In this document: positions 1-14,000 of the stretch, piece by piece
How positions within the stretch are numbered: position 1 is the first letter of the stretch
Layout of the letters: each line of letters opens with the position of its first letter
Assembly: GCA_019022495.1 (NCBI GenBank)
Contig: JAFEKR010000001.1
Location: forward strand, 4,154,001 to 4,218,000
DNA: 64,000 nt
Origin: Epichloe hybrida
Lineage: Eukaryota > Ascomycota > Sordariomycetes > Hypocreales > Clavicipitaceae
Direction of reading: 5' to 3'
Made by a program: the position numbers and the translations under genes
The notes under the pieces: model-generated
What the model saw: only the letters and a program-made list of their open reading frames with translations
Told to the model about the DNA's origin: nothing
Databases searched by the model: none

Positions 1-60
1 CTTACCTTACGATCCTTTATATCCAAAACACGTTACATAATCATAGTTATACCCCTTTTC

Positions 61-3000
61 TTCTTATATTATAAGATCTACCTCCCCTAATTAATTAGAA
101 TATTAGATATAGCTAGACTATCTAGGACCTCTAGTTAATTTAGAGTTCCTAGTAAGACTAATAGCTATAATAATACTATAGAAGGCATTAAAACAGGAGA
201 TAATAATAAATACCCTAATAAAGGAAAAACCCCTATCTACACTAACCTATACCCCTATATCTCTATAAGGCTTTAATAATATATTATAGAAAAACTACTC
301 TAATAAATAGGAAGTTTTAAACATAAAGAGATAATAATACCTAAGGAAATCAGTCTTTATATCCTTATAAAGACTAAATAATATAAGGAGTAAGGGTTAT
401 TTAGAAGAACACTATTCTCTAAATTTAGTAATAACTTCTATAAATAGTTAAGGGATAAGTTCGCGGAAGGAAAAAACCTTTTACAAAATGGACTTTAAGA
501 CTATCTTCTTTATAACAAAGTGTACATAACTATTAGAAGAGGCACTAAAATAGTAAATAACCTTAAAGAAGCAGTAAACTAAGAAGAATTTAGATTTTAG
601 ACTCTTAAAGAAATTAAAGAGGCTAGGAAGAAGTATATAGGCTTCTAAAAGAACCTATAAAATAAAGAGTTCTTCTGTAATTTACTAGATAATAGTAATA
701 TTAGAACCAGGTAACCTACCCCGTTACCTTAGTTATTAGTATAATTACTATTAAAAGGATTAATAAGCTAGACTCCCCTAGGAAGACTAAGTTAATCCCC
801 TCTAGGAAGGCCTAGTTAATCTCCCCTAGGAAGGTTAATTAACCTAGAGTTAAGACCGCCTAAGGATGCTATTCGTAAGTATCTATAGGTAACTCCCCTA
901 CCTATACCTTCACCAGAGGCAAGTTAGTAGTATCACCCTATTAACACTGCTAATGATGCCCCTAAGCAGGAGAGTTACTAACAGAGGCAACCTACGCCGT
1001 CTAGGGCTAGTAGTGCCCCTGCTAGCACAGCTCAAAGAGCTATAATTCCTCCTTCCCAACATAAGGAAAAGGAGGTACTCCCCGCACAAAGAAGTGCTAC
1101 GTATGTGGTAAGGAAGGATGCTAGTCATCTAAGCACCCTAAAGAGGACTATAAGAAGGCGTTTCAACGCTTTAAGAATCACTACCTTACGGATTTAACCA
1201 ATGACTTATATTATTCATTTCTCACTTAGTACAAGGGAGAACACAAGTCCTAACCCCCTGTGGATAACAAAATCGCTTAGTATATAAAGAGTATTAGATT
1301 TAATAATAGCCCTAATAATATAGACAGGCTAGTACCTATAAGCTTCTTTACTTATAAAACCTAGATTAATAGCGAAAGAATGGTTTAATTCCTAATAAGG
1401 TAAGTAGCTTATTATAGTCTAAGCAAAGAAGACCCCTTTTAGCAGGAACTCATAAACAATGCCCTAGCGATGTTTATATTAGAAGATCACTATTCCTATG
1501 CAACATTCTAAGGGATTATGCCTAACACAGAAGCCACAAAGTTCTCTATAGCAGGGCACCCTTAATTTCTTACTTTATAACATTAGATACCCACATTATA
1601 GCTTAATAAATCAATAGAGAAAAAGGCATTAGTTAGATTCAGCGTAGGAGACCTAATTATCACGCTTAGAGTAGCTAATATACTTACTCCCTTTAGAAAC
1701 ATTCTCTTTTAGGTTATCCCTATAAACACTCTATTTCTTTTATCCCTTAATAATATAGACTGTTTAAAGATTAATTTTAATATCTCTAAAAACACGCTAT
1801 AATAAGGAAATATTAAAGTCCCTATTATATATAAATAAGGCCACGCCTAGATGCTTCTTATATAGAAAGAAGAAATAGTTACTTAGAGCTACCTTATAGA
1901 AGGTAAGCTATAGTAATTATATTGCCGCTTTAGATATCTATTAATCCAACATCTATATAAGGTTCTCTATAGATTAGGGTATAATATTAATATTAAAGCT
2001 ATTAGGGAGCTAATAAGAATCTACTACTAATACTAAATATATGTAAATAGCCCTAATTACTTTAAGTTTACCCTTAAGGATAAGTATAGCTTTAATTATA
2101 AAGTAATAGTAAATATCTTTTACCTAGATAGCAACCGCCCTACACTTCACACTATAGATATAGCTATAGCGTTTAACATAGCAAAATTCCTTAATAATAT
2201 CTCTATAAAAACAACCTAGGAAGCCCTCTAAATATGCTAGATTAATGCTTACCTAGGCCCCCTAGACTTTATTATTATAGACGCTAAAATAAACTTCTAT
2301 AGTAATAAATTCAGATAATTCGTAGCTTTAATATTAATTTTAATTAAGGAAGTCCCTATTAAGGCACACTATAGTATAGGGAAGGTTAAAAGGTATTATA
2401 GGCCGCTCTAAAGAGCCTATAATATAATTAGACGCAAATACCCTATAACACTAAAACCTATTGCCCTTTAAATAGTAATTAAGGCCCTAAATAACACCGC
2501 AGGCCCTAATAGCCTTATCCTAACCCTCCTTATCTTTAGAGCCTACCTATACATAATAAATAAGTCCCTACTATTACCTAATATCACATAGTATGTAATT
2601 ATAGTATAGAAGGCTACTAAAGAAATTAAGAGACTCTATGCTATCTAGAAGGTTAATAAGGCCCTTACTAAATATAATAGCCTAGATACCTTAAAGACCC
2701 TTAGTCTACCACTTAGATCAAAGGTTAAGGTCTAGTAAGAAGGTAAGGGATAAGTAGGTTTATATAAGCTACTAGTAATTACTAGAGAAAGCTATATACT
2801 TAATATACCTAGAGGCCTAAAGACCTTTAGGTTAACATCTATTAAGCCCTACTATAATAACCCTAGTGTAAAGAAAATAGCAAAGCCTAGTAAAGAGGAA
2901 GGAGAAAAAGGGTAAGAGGCCTATAATAAGAATATAGTGCTGCTAATACTACTAAAGCAAGGACATAGAAGGCTATAGAAGAACCCTCCTATAATACCTT

Positions 3001-4623
3001 AAGGTACTAATACCTTCCTATTAGTAAAAGAATATAGTAACCTAGCTCTTATAATTAAGCTATGTAAGGAAGGAATTATTAAGACCCCTAGTAAACCTTT
3101 TAAGCTATTAATAAAAGTGGAAATTAATACCCTAATTAAGTAAGGTATGTTTAAATTTATTATATTTAATAAGAAAGAACATAGTAGAATTTAAATCTTT
3201 AATTCCTAAATTGTTAATAAGATTAAAGGTAAGATAACAGAACCTTATAAAAAGTTATGCCTTATAATCTAAGGGTATAAGGATAAAGGGAAATAGGCTA
3301 TTCTCACACAGGCCCTAACGATTTAACGCGCAAGCTAATGTCTTATCCTCATGATAGCCCTGTTAGTAAGATTAAGGAAATTCCTTATCTAGCTAAGAGA
3401 TATCTATTAGGCTTATATACAGGCCTATACATTACTAGAGTAGCTAATCCTAGCGCGCTTACTAATTCAGATATAGTATCTTTACCTGCCTAGTATAATC
3501 TTAAGGGTTATAAAACCTCTCTACAGGCTCGCAGAGGCAGGAACACACTAGTAGGTTATATATTACAAGCATTATAAAGAGAACCTCTAGATAGAAACCT
3601 TTACATATAATCCCTACCTACTTATAACTATAAAGGAAAGCCCTAACTTTACCTACGTTAGAATATAAACTAACAATATAATTAGCCTCTTAGATAAGAA
3701 GTTCTCTAAGAAGGAAGAGACCTAGCTTACTATAGTAAGCTTTAATACAAAGCTAAAGTAATTCCTAACTTAGGACTACTCTCTTATGTTTAATAGTAGT
3801 ATTATCTTACTAGAGAATAATACTATTAAGATCTAGTAGAAAGGGCAGAGCGATAAGTTAGAGTTAGTTCTAATAACTAACTTAAAGCGTAAATACATTA
3901 AGTAAAGGGCCTAAGGCGCTTACATTACCTTAATCTACTAACCAGAGGCTTACTTTAACCTATCTATTACTATATAACACTAGGAGCTAACCCTAGAGGA
4001 CGTGAAAGCCCTTAATCGCTACCTAAAGTAGCAGATAGATCACCTAGAGAGAGGTCTAATGTTTATCCTAATTAACCTTAAGAAAATAAAGCTCTTTGCC
4101 TTTATAGATAGATCCTTTGCTAATAACTAGGACCTATTCTTATAACTAGGATATATACTTATCCTAGTAAATAAAGACTACACTAATAGTAAGTTTATAA
4201 TTAAAGGTAATATTATACACTTTAGCTTAATAAAGAGTAAGAGAGTTATGTAAAGCGTGCTTACCTCGGAAGTCTATAGCATAGTAGCTAGTGTTAATAT
4301 AGCTTATGTAATTATAACCACCTTAAACTTAGTTACTAACTAACTAAAGCTCCTAAAGATCCTAGTTATTATATATATAAATTCATACTTATTATATAAG
4401 TGCCTTATTAAGCTTAGTATAATAAAGGAGAAACGCCTAATAATTAATATTATAGCCCTTTAATAGTTATATAAACGCTAAGAACTCTGCGAGATCTAAT
4501 AGATTAATAGAGAGAATAACCTAGCTAATGCCTTTATAAAGGCATTACCTAATAAGGCCCTTAAGAGCTTTATCTTAACTAACTAGATAACTATCTAGAT
4601 AAAGGGATAGGTTACTTACGTGT
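61..4623 (+). pseudogene. Copia gag-pol polyprotein relic of copy A
   Basis: A single degraded reading frame can be followed through stop codons. In order: a gag region with a proline-rich stretch (about 700-1050); a CCHC zinc knuckle whose Cys/Cys/Cys/His codons are all intact (1095-1136, spacing CX2CX4CX4H); integrase, with Asp at 2157-2159, Asp at 2280-2282, and the third acid changed to Lys at 2388-2390, giving the D-35-E spacing; reverse transcriptase, with the active-site QTDD now read stop-T-N-N at 3666-3677; and RNase H starting with FIDRSFANN near 4099. The frame ends near 4623 after a recognisable C-terminal tail. The true start cannot be fixed. Role when intact: capsid plus the enzymes for copying and inserting the element. 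Confidence 0.85.
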
Positions 4624-5083
4624 AATACACACGTAGTAAGAGAAAAAGGTAATCCTCTAGGAGAATAGCTATAGGGATAGGATAGTGATATATAGGGGAT
4701 TTATGCCCTTATAGTTAATATCCTTAGTGGCCATAACTACGCTAGCCTACTAGGCCCTCCTAGTAGACCATAGAAATTAATAGTAGTGCGTAGGAGGATA
4801 AAGGTGTTGCTAAGGAGGAGGAAGATGTTGTATACGCGCTATAGTGCGGTATATATGTTATTTTAAGGAAAGAAGGGATTTAGAAGGACTTACTTATCCT
4901 TATATAGGCTTATAGGCTAAGCAAGATTATTATTTCCCTTTTATTAGTAACTATATACCTAGATAGGCTATAAGTTCTTTTCCTTATATCCCCTATTAAT
5001 TACATTCTTAATCTATCCTTCCTTTTTTATTTCTATAATTAATATTATATGTTAATAATCATGTTAAAAGAGAGAAGTTCTAG

Positions 5084-5393
5084 TGTTAGAATAAAGGTAA
5101 TATTAATTACGCGTCGTAGCTATAATTACCTAGCAGAAGCTTAGGCTACGCGCGGACCCCACACGTAACCCACAACCTAGCACGTTAATTGGCTAGGAAA
5201 TGTGGGGACACAAACGCGCAACCCCTTTTCCCTTTATGTATTATAACTTCTAGCTTTTTACCTCTCTTTTCCTATAACTTAAAAAAATCATGATAACAGA
5301 CAACGTAGCCTAGAATAGATAATCAATAACGATACTATTCTTCAGGCTCACGACTGTATTACACATTGAATTCAATACCCTGTGAATCCAACA
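5084..5393 (+). repeat. 3' LTR of copia copy A
   Basis: Starts TGTTAGAATAAAGG and ends GTGAATCCAACA. It matches, in the opposite orientation, the four LTRs of copies B and C. It is GC-richer than its surroundings in the stretch 5135-5225 and is only partly mutated. Confidence 0.9.
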
Positions 5394-8300
5394 CCTAGCT
5401 ATTATTATAATTAATATTATTAAGTTAATTAACCCCTTTATTATATGTAAGCTCTAGAGTTACTTGCGATTATAGGCTAGTATTATATCTTTTAAGGTGT
5501 TATTTTTTACTTAATAAAACTAGTAAAGAAATATAGTCTTAAACCCCTAGGACTTTCGCTTTCTATTTAATTTACTATAGACTAAGATTAATTAAAAGCA
5601 TGCTTTTTTAGCTATAATTTATAGCTAATACTAAACTATTTATATAAACACCCCCTTATTTTATTATTCCTTATAATATAATATAGACTAAAAGCCTAGC
5701 CCTAGACTATATAAGGGCTAAGGCACTAGCTTAAGACTAGTTAATCTAGAAGAACTAAGCTAGATTAAGAATAAGAGACTATATTCTATAGAGGTATTAA
5801 AAGGGAGGCTAGCTAGCTTAGGAAAGTATATTATAAATACTAGCTAAATTATTACCCCCTTACTAAGAAACTTTAAATATAAGAATATAAAATAAAAACT
5901 ACTATCTAGTATTATAAACTATTTAATCTTAGGACTTATAGCTAATTTTATAATTATTTAGCTATATATTAAAGTCTTATACTTAATTATAAAAAGCTAT
6001 ATAATTATACTTCTAATTTTTACTTATAAATTATTTATAACTATAAATATTACTCTCTTAGAAGATTTCTTTTAAAAGATTTTTTTAATTACTAAAGTTT
6101 CTATTTAAGTACTTATTTATTTATAAGATTAATTAGAAGTATTATTACTAGACTTTATATCTAATTATTTTTCTTTATATTTCTACTAGCTAAGTAAAGT
6201 AAGATTAATTAAGTAATTAAGCTATCTAAGGGATACTTAGAAGCTATTAATATCTAAACCCTTAATTACTAGTAAGGAACTATTTACTTTTAAAATAGTT
6301 CTTATACTAATATATTCTTACTTTAATAATTAATTAAAAAAGAACCCTAATAGTAAAGGAAAATCTTCTAAACCTCTTAATAAGCTTAATACTAAATCTT
6401 TTATAAAAATCCTTAGAGAAATAATAGCTTACTAAACTTCCCTTATTATAATATAAAATAAGTATAATATTTAGTAGTTTATAAGGGAAAATATAGTAAA
6501 TTTTATTAAGGACTTTAAAGCTAAAATAAAGGTAATATATATCCCTAAGAAAGATTAGTAAAAAATACTTAAATATATATATTATTTACGCTAGTTAGCT
6601 CTATAGATAGCTATTACTAGTACTCCTACTACTAAGTCAAAAGGGAAAACCCTATACTAGGAAGAAAAACCCCCTTATATCTATATACAAGCTAGCGCTA
6701 GCCTTATAATAGGTTTACGTTACTTAGTGTATTTCCTATTATAAATATTTATTACTAGCTTACACTAGCCTTATCCTATTAAAAAGAAAAAGAAAGGAAA
6801 AATATATAAAATAAGTATTTATAAGCCCCTTCTAGTCTTACTCTAGTGTAATAATATACTTATCCTAAGTCTCTTTGCTTTAGGCTAGGGCAAAGTAAAT
6901 CTAGATTTATAGTATTAATTTACTTCTTATTTACTCTTACACTTACTCTCTTATAGCCTTACTTTTTAGCTATCTCTAGCCTATTCCTACCTTATATATT
7001 TAGTAAAGTCTAAGCACCTAGTTTTATTTAATTAGTACTAGGGGAAAGTAGTTATAGCCCTAGACTAGGGTAGTCCTAGGTTAAGATTGCTTATATGTTA
7101 TTAAATTTATTAATTATATTATGCTTTATTTTTAAGTAAGTTATTTAAATTATCCCCCCCCCCCCTCTCTATAGGTATAAAAGAGAGCTCTTCCCCCCTA
7201 GGGTCCTAGTTTTATTCTTCTTTTTATATTAAACTTCCTATAGGTTTTTCTTTTCTTTCTAGCTATTTAAAGCTATCCTTAGCTAGGGTTAGGTTATTTA
7301 CTAATATTTACTATAGATTTAGACTAAATCTAGTATAATAGCACTAGAAGCTATAAGTACTCTAGTATTACTCCTTATCTAGCTTTAATTTACCTAGGAA
7401 TCTTATAAGTATAAGGACTTCCTAAGGAAGTCTATAACTAAAAAGTAATATATATAGGTTATAAAGAAAGGTCTATCTATAAGTTATATTTACTTTTACT
7501 CTAGGCCTAGTCCGCTACTAATTTACTTTAGCTTAGTAAACTAAGAGAAGTTTAATATATTTCCTATAAATCTTATTTAGTTTAGAACCTTAGGTATTAG
7601 TACTATCTTATTATTAGTAAGTTAGTCTTGCTTTAGCTTAGTAATAGGGCTAACTTACTAAATAAGGGCAGCTACTAATATATGTTTTAACTATTAGGTT
7701 TAGAACTATTAATACTATTAGGTAATAATTAATAATTACCCCTACTCTAGCTTAGTTCCATATCTAATCCGCTATTTTAGCTAAATTTATTTAGTAATTA
7801 AAATAAGCATTAGTAATTAGTTAAGACCTAGGCTTCTATAGCTAATAAGGGTGTAGTAAGTCTATTCTAGCTTAGTAGTAAGTCTATTCTAGCTTTAATA
7901 TCTTCCTTAATAAGCCCTAGAAGGCTTCTAGAACTAGGTTAAGAAGCTTTATGCTAGTAATTAAGTAAAGAAAAAATAAAGCGCCTTAGTAGTAGGCCTA
8001 GACTAGGCTAGTTCCTCTAAGGAATAGTATACTAAGCTTATCTTTTAGCTTACACACCTTAACACATATATAGCAGAGATAAACTGTCTCTTACTTACTA
8101 TTATCCCTATAAAAAATTATAACTAGGTAGCTATAGGTATAATTCCTATTCTAGAGAAGAAATAAGGTAGTAGCTTAAATTTAGCTTAGAGTAAGGGTAG
8201 TAGTAGGCTAGTAGGACTTATAATACCTAGAGTTTATAGTTAAAATTAATCTAATAATAGTTCTAAACCTAAATATTCTCTATTATAATTATAAATTATA

Positions 8301-8640
8301 AAATTAGTCCCTCCCCTAGCCTACCTCTATGCCTATACTATCTATTCTATCCCTTATACTAGATTTATAATTAGAAGGTTTTCTATCTATTAATAGATTT
8401 AGCCTAGGTCTAGTAGTATTCTAAGCTATCTTATAGCTAGCTCCTATGCTAACAAGTAATATTAGAGTTGTTTTATGCTAAGGAACTATTTAGCTAAATA
8501 TTTTGCTTTTTAAGGTTTGTTTAGGGCTAGCCTTGCCTCCTATGCGTTAGCAGGCTATCGCTACCGAGGTTACCTGTGGTTATATTTGCTGCAATTAACT
8601 AGTACGTGGTATTAGTCTTCTACAGCTCGACCGCAGCTAC
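5394..8640. other. Unclassified AT-rich RIP relic
   Basis: No gene or intact element is recognisable. The DNA is TA-rich with short RIP-like stop-filled frames. Notable spots are an uninterrupted run of 12 C at 7154-7165 followed by a TATA-like GTATAAAAG, and a GC-richer patch at about 8470-8650. Because gag of gypsy element G begins soon after, this stretch may hold G's 5' LTR and leader, but I could not find a matching partner on the far side of G. Confidence 0.5.
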
Positions 8641-8669
8641 ACAGGGGCAATACTTAAATATAATATTAA

Positions 8670-10757
8670 CCCCTAGGTTTAATAGGTTATTAAGATACTA
8701 ATAGTATTATATACTTAGGAGAAGTTAAAGAATAAAATACTTCTTTAGTTTAATACTATAAGCTAGAATTAAATAGAAAGCGCTTAAGAATAACTTAAAA
8801 ACCTTAACTTAATATAACTAAAGTTTATTAAGAAAACTTATTACTAGCTATAGAAGTATTAAGCTTTAATATTAAATATGAACCCTATAGGATAAAGAAT
8901 TACTATAATATAGTTTAACTATATTTATAAGGCCCTTCTAAAGTATTTAATCTTAAGCTTTATAAATTAAAAGGGGTTTACTTATAAAGAAATTCTAGTT
9001 ATAAAGTATAAACTACTTTAAATAAAGCTTAATATATATATTTATATATAATTAAAGCTTAGATATAAAGACTTTAAAATCTCTAACTTAGGAGAGTACT
9101 TATTAAATAATATAGAATTAAACCTAAGGAGTTAGAAACTATTTAATTTACTTACTCTTAGTAATTATTAAACTAACTAAGGGAGCTACCTAGTATAAGC
9201 TAAGTCTTTAGGATATAATAAGAAGAATATTACCTTTAATAATAAGGTAATAAAGAATAAAGGTCCTAAGTTAGCTAAATACTAAGATTAAATAAATAAT
9301 TTAATAAAGTAATTAGCTAAGTTAAAAATTATAGTTATAGCTTAAGTAAGAAAGGAAATTAATATTATAAAGTAACTTAAAAGGAAGTATAATAGTAATC
9401 TATAATACTAGTAATAAAATTACTAGCTAAATAGTATTAGATTATTTAATTAAGATAAGGACTATATTTTTAAAATTAATATAATAGGTAAATAAGGCTA
9501 CTAGTTAAACTATTACTATTACTATAATAGTAAGTCTTACTTAGCTATAAAGTGTAATATACTAGGGTTTAATAAGATATTTAAATTTACTATTTATAAC
9601 CTAGCTATTTATATTTTAGTAATTGAGGATAATATAAGGCGCTAAATAATACTACTTATTTTACTCTTAAATTTTCTTTAAATTAGTAACTATATATATA
9701 AGCTAGCTATATTTTAGGTTAAATACTTTCTAAATAATAAGGTTACTTATATAATCCCTAGGATTAAGGAATATAATCCTTATAGAGGTAAAAGCTAGGA
9801 TATATTATTAAATAAATAAGAAATATTTAATTAAATAGAAAGCTAGTTTAACCTTACTAAATACTATCTAGAAAGGGAGGTCTAGGTAATATTAATCTTA
9901 TAAAGGGAGTTCTTAGGTATAGTCTTAGCTATTATATTTAAGAAGTTATATATAAAAGAAAAGAAAGTAAAGGATTATAATAAAAAGATTATAGCTATTA
10001 GAAAATAAGTAGTAAAGCGCTTATAAGTTAAAGATATTATAGAAAAAGATAAATAAGATTATTAAGGCTATAAATAACCTAGATAAGGTAATAATACCTT
10101 AAATAAGGGAAAGAAAGATTTACTAGGTAAGGTTAGGTAAAGGATTTTAAATTAACTATATAATAAAGTCTTCTAGAAGAAGCTTAAAGTACCCTTTTAA
10201 GATATTTACTATATTATACTAATACTAGTAAAAGTAGTTAGTAATAAGTATCTCCTATAAGTAAAAGGTATTAAAAATATTTATTATTATAATAAGGATA
10301 TACTAAGGCTTATACTACCTTTAAGAATATTTAAGGTTAAAATAACTTTAAGACTAATTAATCTAGAAAACTAGATTAATTCTATTATTTAAATAATAAA
10401 GAATACTCTTAAAGAGAATAAGAGAAATAAAGTAAAGGCTAAGGTAAATTTACTAAAGATAGCCTTAATACCCTTACTAGAAATTAATACTACCTTATAG
10501 GAAAGGATTTAGGAAAGGCTTAGAACTTAAGTATAATAGAATAGACCTTAATAGAATCTAATTAATTTACTTAAAGTAAACTTTATACTTAATATAATTA
10601 TAAAACTATAAGCTATAGTTAACTAGTTATAGGATTTACTATACTTATAAGTTTATCTAAATAACTCAAAAGGAAAGCTTCTCCTAAGGCTTATTAATAT
10701 AAGCTTATAAGGAAATATAATTACTAAAAGTATAGCTAAATACTTAGGTCTAAAAAT
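8670..10757 (+). pseudogene. Gypsy G: gag and start of protease, degraded
   Basis: A stop-riddled frame runs up to the insertion of E. Its last part (about 10640-10757) reads like a retroviral-type aspartic protease: a beta strand followed by L-I-N-x-x-L-Q-G-N-I-I, where the expected D-S-G is altered, then a short helix ending KYLGLKIY. The upstream part is lysine- and asparagine-rich and is taken as gag by position only; no zinc knuckle was confirmed. No start codon can be assigned. Confidence 0.6.
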
Positions 10758-10762
10758 CTATC

Positions 10763-11057
10763 TGTTAGAACGAGCATGATATCAACAAGACTGCGCGCCT
10801 CTGATTGGCTAGGCGCGTTACATCGCGGATCCACATGTCTAGCCTAACCACGCTGCGGTTAGTATTAGCATATATAGCCTCTTTGCTAATAACCCTAATT
10901 AAGGCCCCTTTTCCTATAATAAATAGCATACTCTCTTTACTTCTATTTAATCCCTCTTTTACTTACTTAGATAAACTAGAATATATAATAATTATATACA
11001 CTTTAGTTTACCTTAAAAACCCTATATATAGGTTACTAGTATCTTATAAATCCTACA
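10763..11057 (+). repeat. 5' LTR of copia E
   Basis: 295 bp, starting TGTTAGAACGAGCATG. It contains a TATATAGCC promoter-like site near 10870 and is followed at once by the leader motif CTAATTAGTAGTTA (11058-11071), the likely primer-binding region. An 86-codon open frame at 10805-11065 lies in the LTR and is not a gene. Confidence 0.93.
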
Positions 11058-14000
11058 CTAATTAGTAGTTATCTTTATAAATACTATAGATTAGTAAGGT
11101 TTATAGAAAAGGTATTAGTATTAAGGACTTACCTTATAAAAAAGAAAGTATTACTCTAAGATACTAAATATACTAAGGAAAAAGTATATTCTAGCTTTTC
11201 TTTTACCTTAAGTAACTATAACTAGCTTTATACTAAATCTAAGCTTATTAATTTAATTAAGGCTTAGTTAGTAACTAACCTAACCTATCTTTATTTATTT
11301 AATTAGCATATTTATTATATAAATAAACCCTTAGAAGTGTATTTATTAAATAATTAAGGCCTAGTTAGTAACTAACCTAACCTATTCTTAATTATTTAAT
11401 TAAACTTACTAAGAGGTAAAGATAATAGCTTTACTTATAATCCTTTAAACCTTTATAATTTCTCTATTCCTTATATCTTTATATTTACTACTAATATTAT
11501 AGTAAAATATTAAGATTAACTAGAAGGATTTAAAACCTAAGATATTCCTTCTAATTATAAATATACCTCCCCCCCTAAAGATACTAGAAGAGAAGTTAAT
11601 TTATAAGTTATATCTTACCTTCTTAACTATATCTCCCTTAATTTATACTAGTATATTATATAATAAGCACTAGAGAATAAGGAATTATTTAATCTTAAAG
11701 TAAATACTACCCTTAAAGAACTTATAGCTTAGATTTTTATTAAGAAAGTAACTTATAAATATAAAAACCTATACTTATAAACCTTATTTACTATCTTTAA
11801 TAATAACTTTAAAGAATAAAACTAAGAGATATTCTAAGTAATAAATCCTAAAGCTATAAAAAGTCTTTAAGACTTTCTTTTCTTTAGTAATATTTATATA
11901 GACCTATAGAGTTACTATAAGATAATAGTCTTACTTAAAGATATTATTAACTATAATAAATTCTATAATTAAAAAGAAGAAGAAATATAGGAAGTTACTA
12001 GGAAGTATTTCCCCTTTAAGAGGTAAATAGTAAAGAAAGACTTTTATAAAGACCTTCTCCTTATTAGTATTCCTTCTTTTAGAGATTAAATAAATTAACT
12101 AATTACTTTATAATATCCCTAATCCCCTTAACTACTATAATTACTCCTATTTTATTTCTAGATTCTATTATACTAATCCCTAAGTATACTAAGTATAAGG
12201 TAAAGGTATAATAATAAAGGTAATTCCCTTATTATAAGCCCTTAAATATAAGCCTAAACCCCCCTTAATTCCCCTCCTATAATAAGGTATTATAATCCCT
12301 CTTTATAGTCTAAAACTATAGTACCTTTTCTATAAGATTTAATTATTTTTATTCTCTCTTAAGAGATAAGCTAACCCTTATTAAAGTAATTACTTAATCT
12401 TAATAAGTTTTATAATAATAAAAGTATTAAGTATAGTACTAAGAAGTATAATATTCTTAATATTAAGCTTTTAACCTATTAAAGAAAGTATAAAATACTA
12501 GGTATTATATAAGAATAGTTAGGCTATAGTTTTAAGTTTATACTAAAAGAAAAACCTCTCTAGTACTTCCTAGAGAACCTTTTAGGCTAAGGAGACCTCT
12601 AAGATCTCCTAACTCTTATTTATAGGATTAGGTAAAAGTTTAAGATAGATAATATATATTAGAAAAACTATTTATTATAAGGAAAGTTATAACTACTTAT
12701 AATTATCTAAGAGAACCCTAATAAATTAAAGATTAAATACTTTAAAGACCTTATAATAAAGCTTTTAAATCTTTAAAAAGTAAATCCTTATAAATCCTAG
12801 TTAAAATTAAATCTCTATAGTTAGATTCTAAATACCTTTAAAGAAATCCTAAAATATAAGGCCTATATTATTAATTCTCCTATTAACCTCTAATGCTTTT
12901 ATAAATAGATAAGGATATTAATTAGTAAATCTAAAGCTTTAATTAATTAATAATAATTCCCTATAGAAGCTAGTACTAAGAAACACTTTTAGACTAACTA
13001 TAGGTATAATAGGAAAGATAAGGAAGCCTAATATAGTTAATTTATATTAAAGAGTAAGCCTTACTACTTAAAAAAGTGTTATATATATAGAAAAGAAAGT
13101 TATTAGTTAACTAAGTACTTAGAAAAAGACTAGAAGAAAGTATTCTAATGCTTTAAGAATTACTCTTACATAGACTTAATAGCTTCTTTATATAATATAT
13201 TCCTAATATAGTATAAAGGAGATAATAATTCTAAATTAGCTAAGGATAATAATATTAACTAATACCTAATAAAACTTAGCTTTAGTAAAGAAGATAATAA
13301 TAGCTAAGTGCTTATAAGCTTCTTTATATATAGGACTACTTATAATAGCTATATAACTACTAAGATTCTTACTAGTAAAGTAATAATTTATACTTTAGCT
13401 AAGAAGAATCTATTTAATCTTTAGGAACTAGATAAGGTACTAAGTATATTTATACTTAAAGGATAATATTTATCTAAAACCTTTAAAGGTATTATAGCTA
13501 ATATAAGTGCTATAGGATATTTATTAGTAAGCTACCCTTAATTCTTAGCTTTATAAAGTATAATACTAACTATTATACTTAATAAGTTAAATACTAGGAA
13601 AGTAAAGATTCAATTTAGCCTTAGAGAACTAATTAAGGCACTTAGATTAATTAAAGTACTAACCCTATTTAGAATTATTCTCTTTTAAGTAATCCTTATA
13701 AATACTCCCTTTCTCTTATACCTTAATAATATAACTTACCTAAAGATTAATTTTTATATATTAGAGAATATTTTATAGTAAGGGAATATTAAGGTTCCTA
13801 TTATATATAAATAAGGGTATATGTAAATACTTCTTAATAAAGAAAAAAGTGTTACTTAGAGTTATTTTATAAAGATTAAGCTTTATTAATTATATTAATA
13901 CTTTAAATACCCTTTAGTTTAATATCTTTATAATTTACTATATAAATTAGGGTATAAGGTTAAGTTTAAAGCTATTAAGAAGCTAACTAAGGTTTACTAG

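Larger units (their letters stand above)
1..5393 (+). mobile_element. Ty1/copia LTR retrotransposon, copy A (5' end off window)
   Basis: The right end is a 310-bp LTR (5084-5393) preceded by a purine-rich tract ending in AGAGAGAAGTTCTAG, the usual plus-strand primer site, so the element runs on the + strand. The body aligns by eye with copies B and C read on the minus strand; base 1 lies about 300 bp inside the 5' LTR by comparison with B. The right flank begins CCTAG; the left target-site copy is outside the window. Many Gln/Trp codons have become TAA/TAG and catalytic acids have become Asn or Lys, as RIP produces. The copy is dead. It also lacks about 0.8 kb of gag relative to B (junction near 1055-1070). 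Confidence 0.9.

Noticed and set aside
910..1128. 72-codon minus-strand open frame
   Set aside because: Antisense to the gag and zinc-knuckle region of copia A; RIP lowers stops on this strand by chance.
8457..8668. 8-bp TAATATTA pair flanking the GC-rich patch as a TSD
   Set aside because: The motif is common in this AT-rich DNA and the enclosed ends show no inverted repeats or TG/CA termini.
10805..11065. 86-codon + strand open frame with hydrophobic stretches
   Set aside because: Lies inside the 5' LTR of copia E; not conserved as a frame in the paired LTR.
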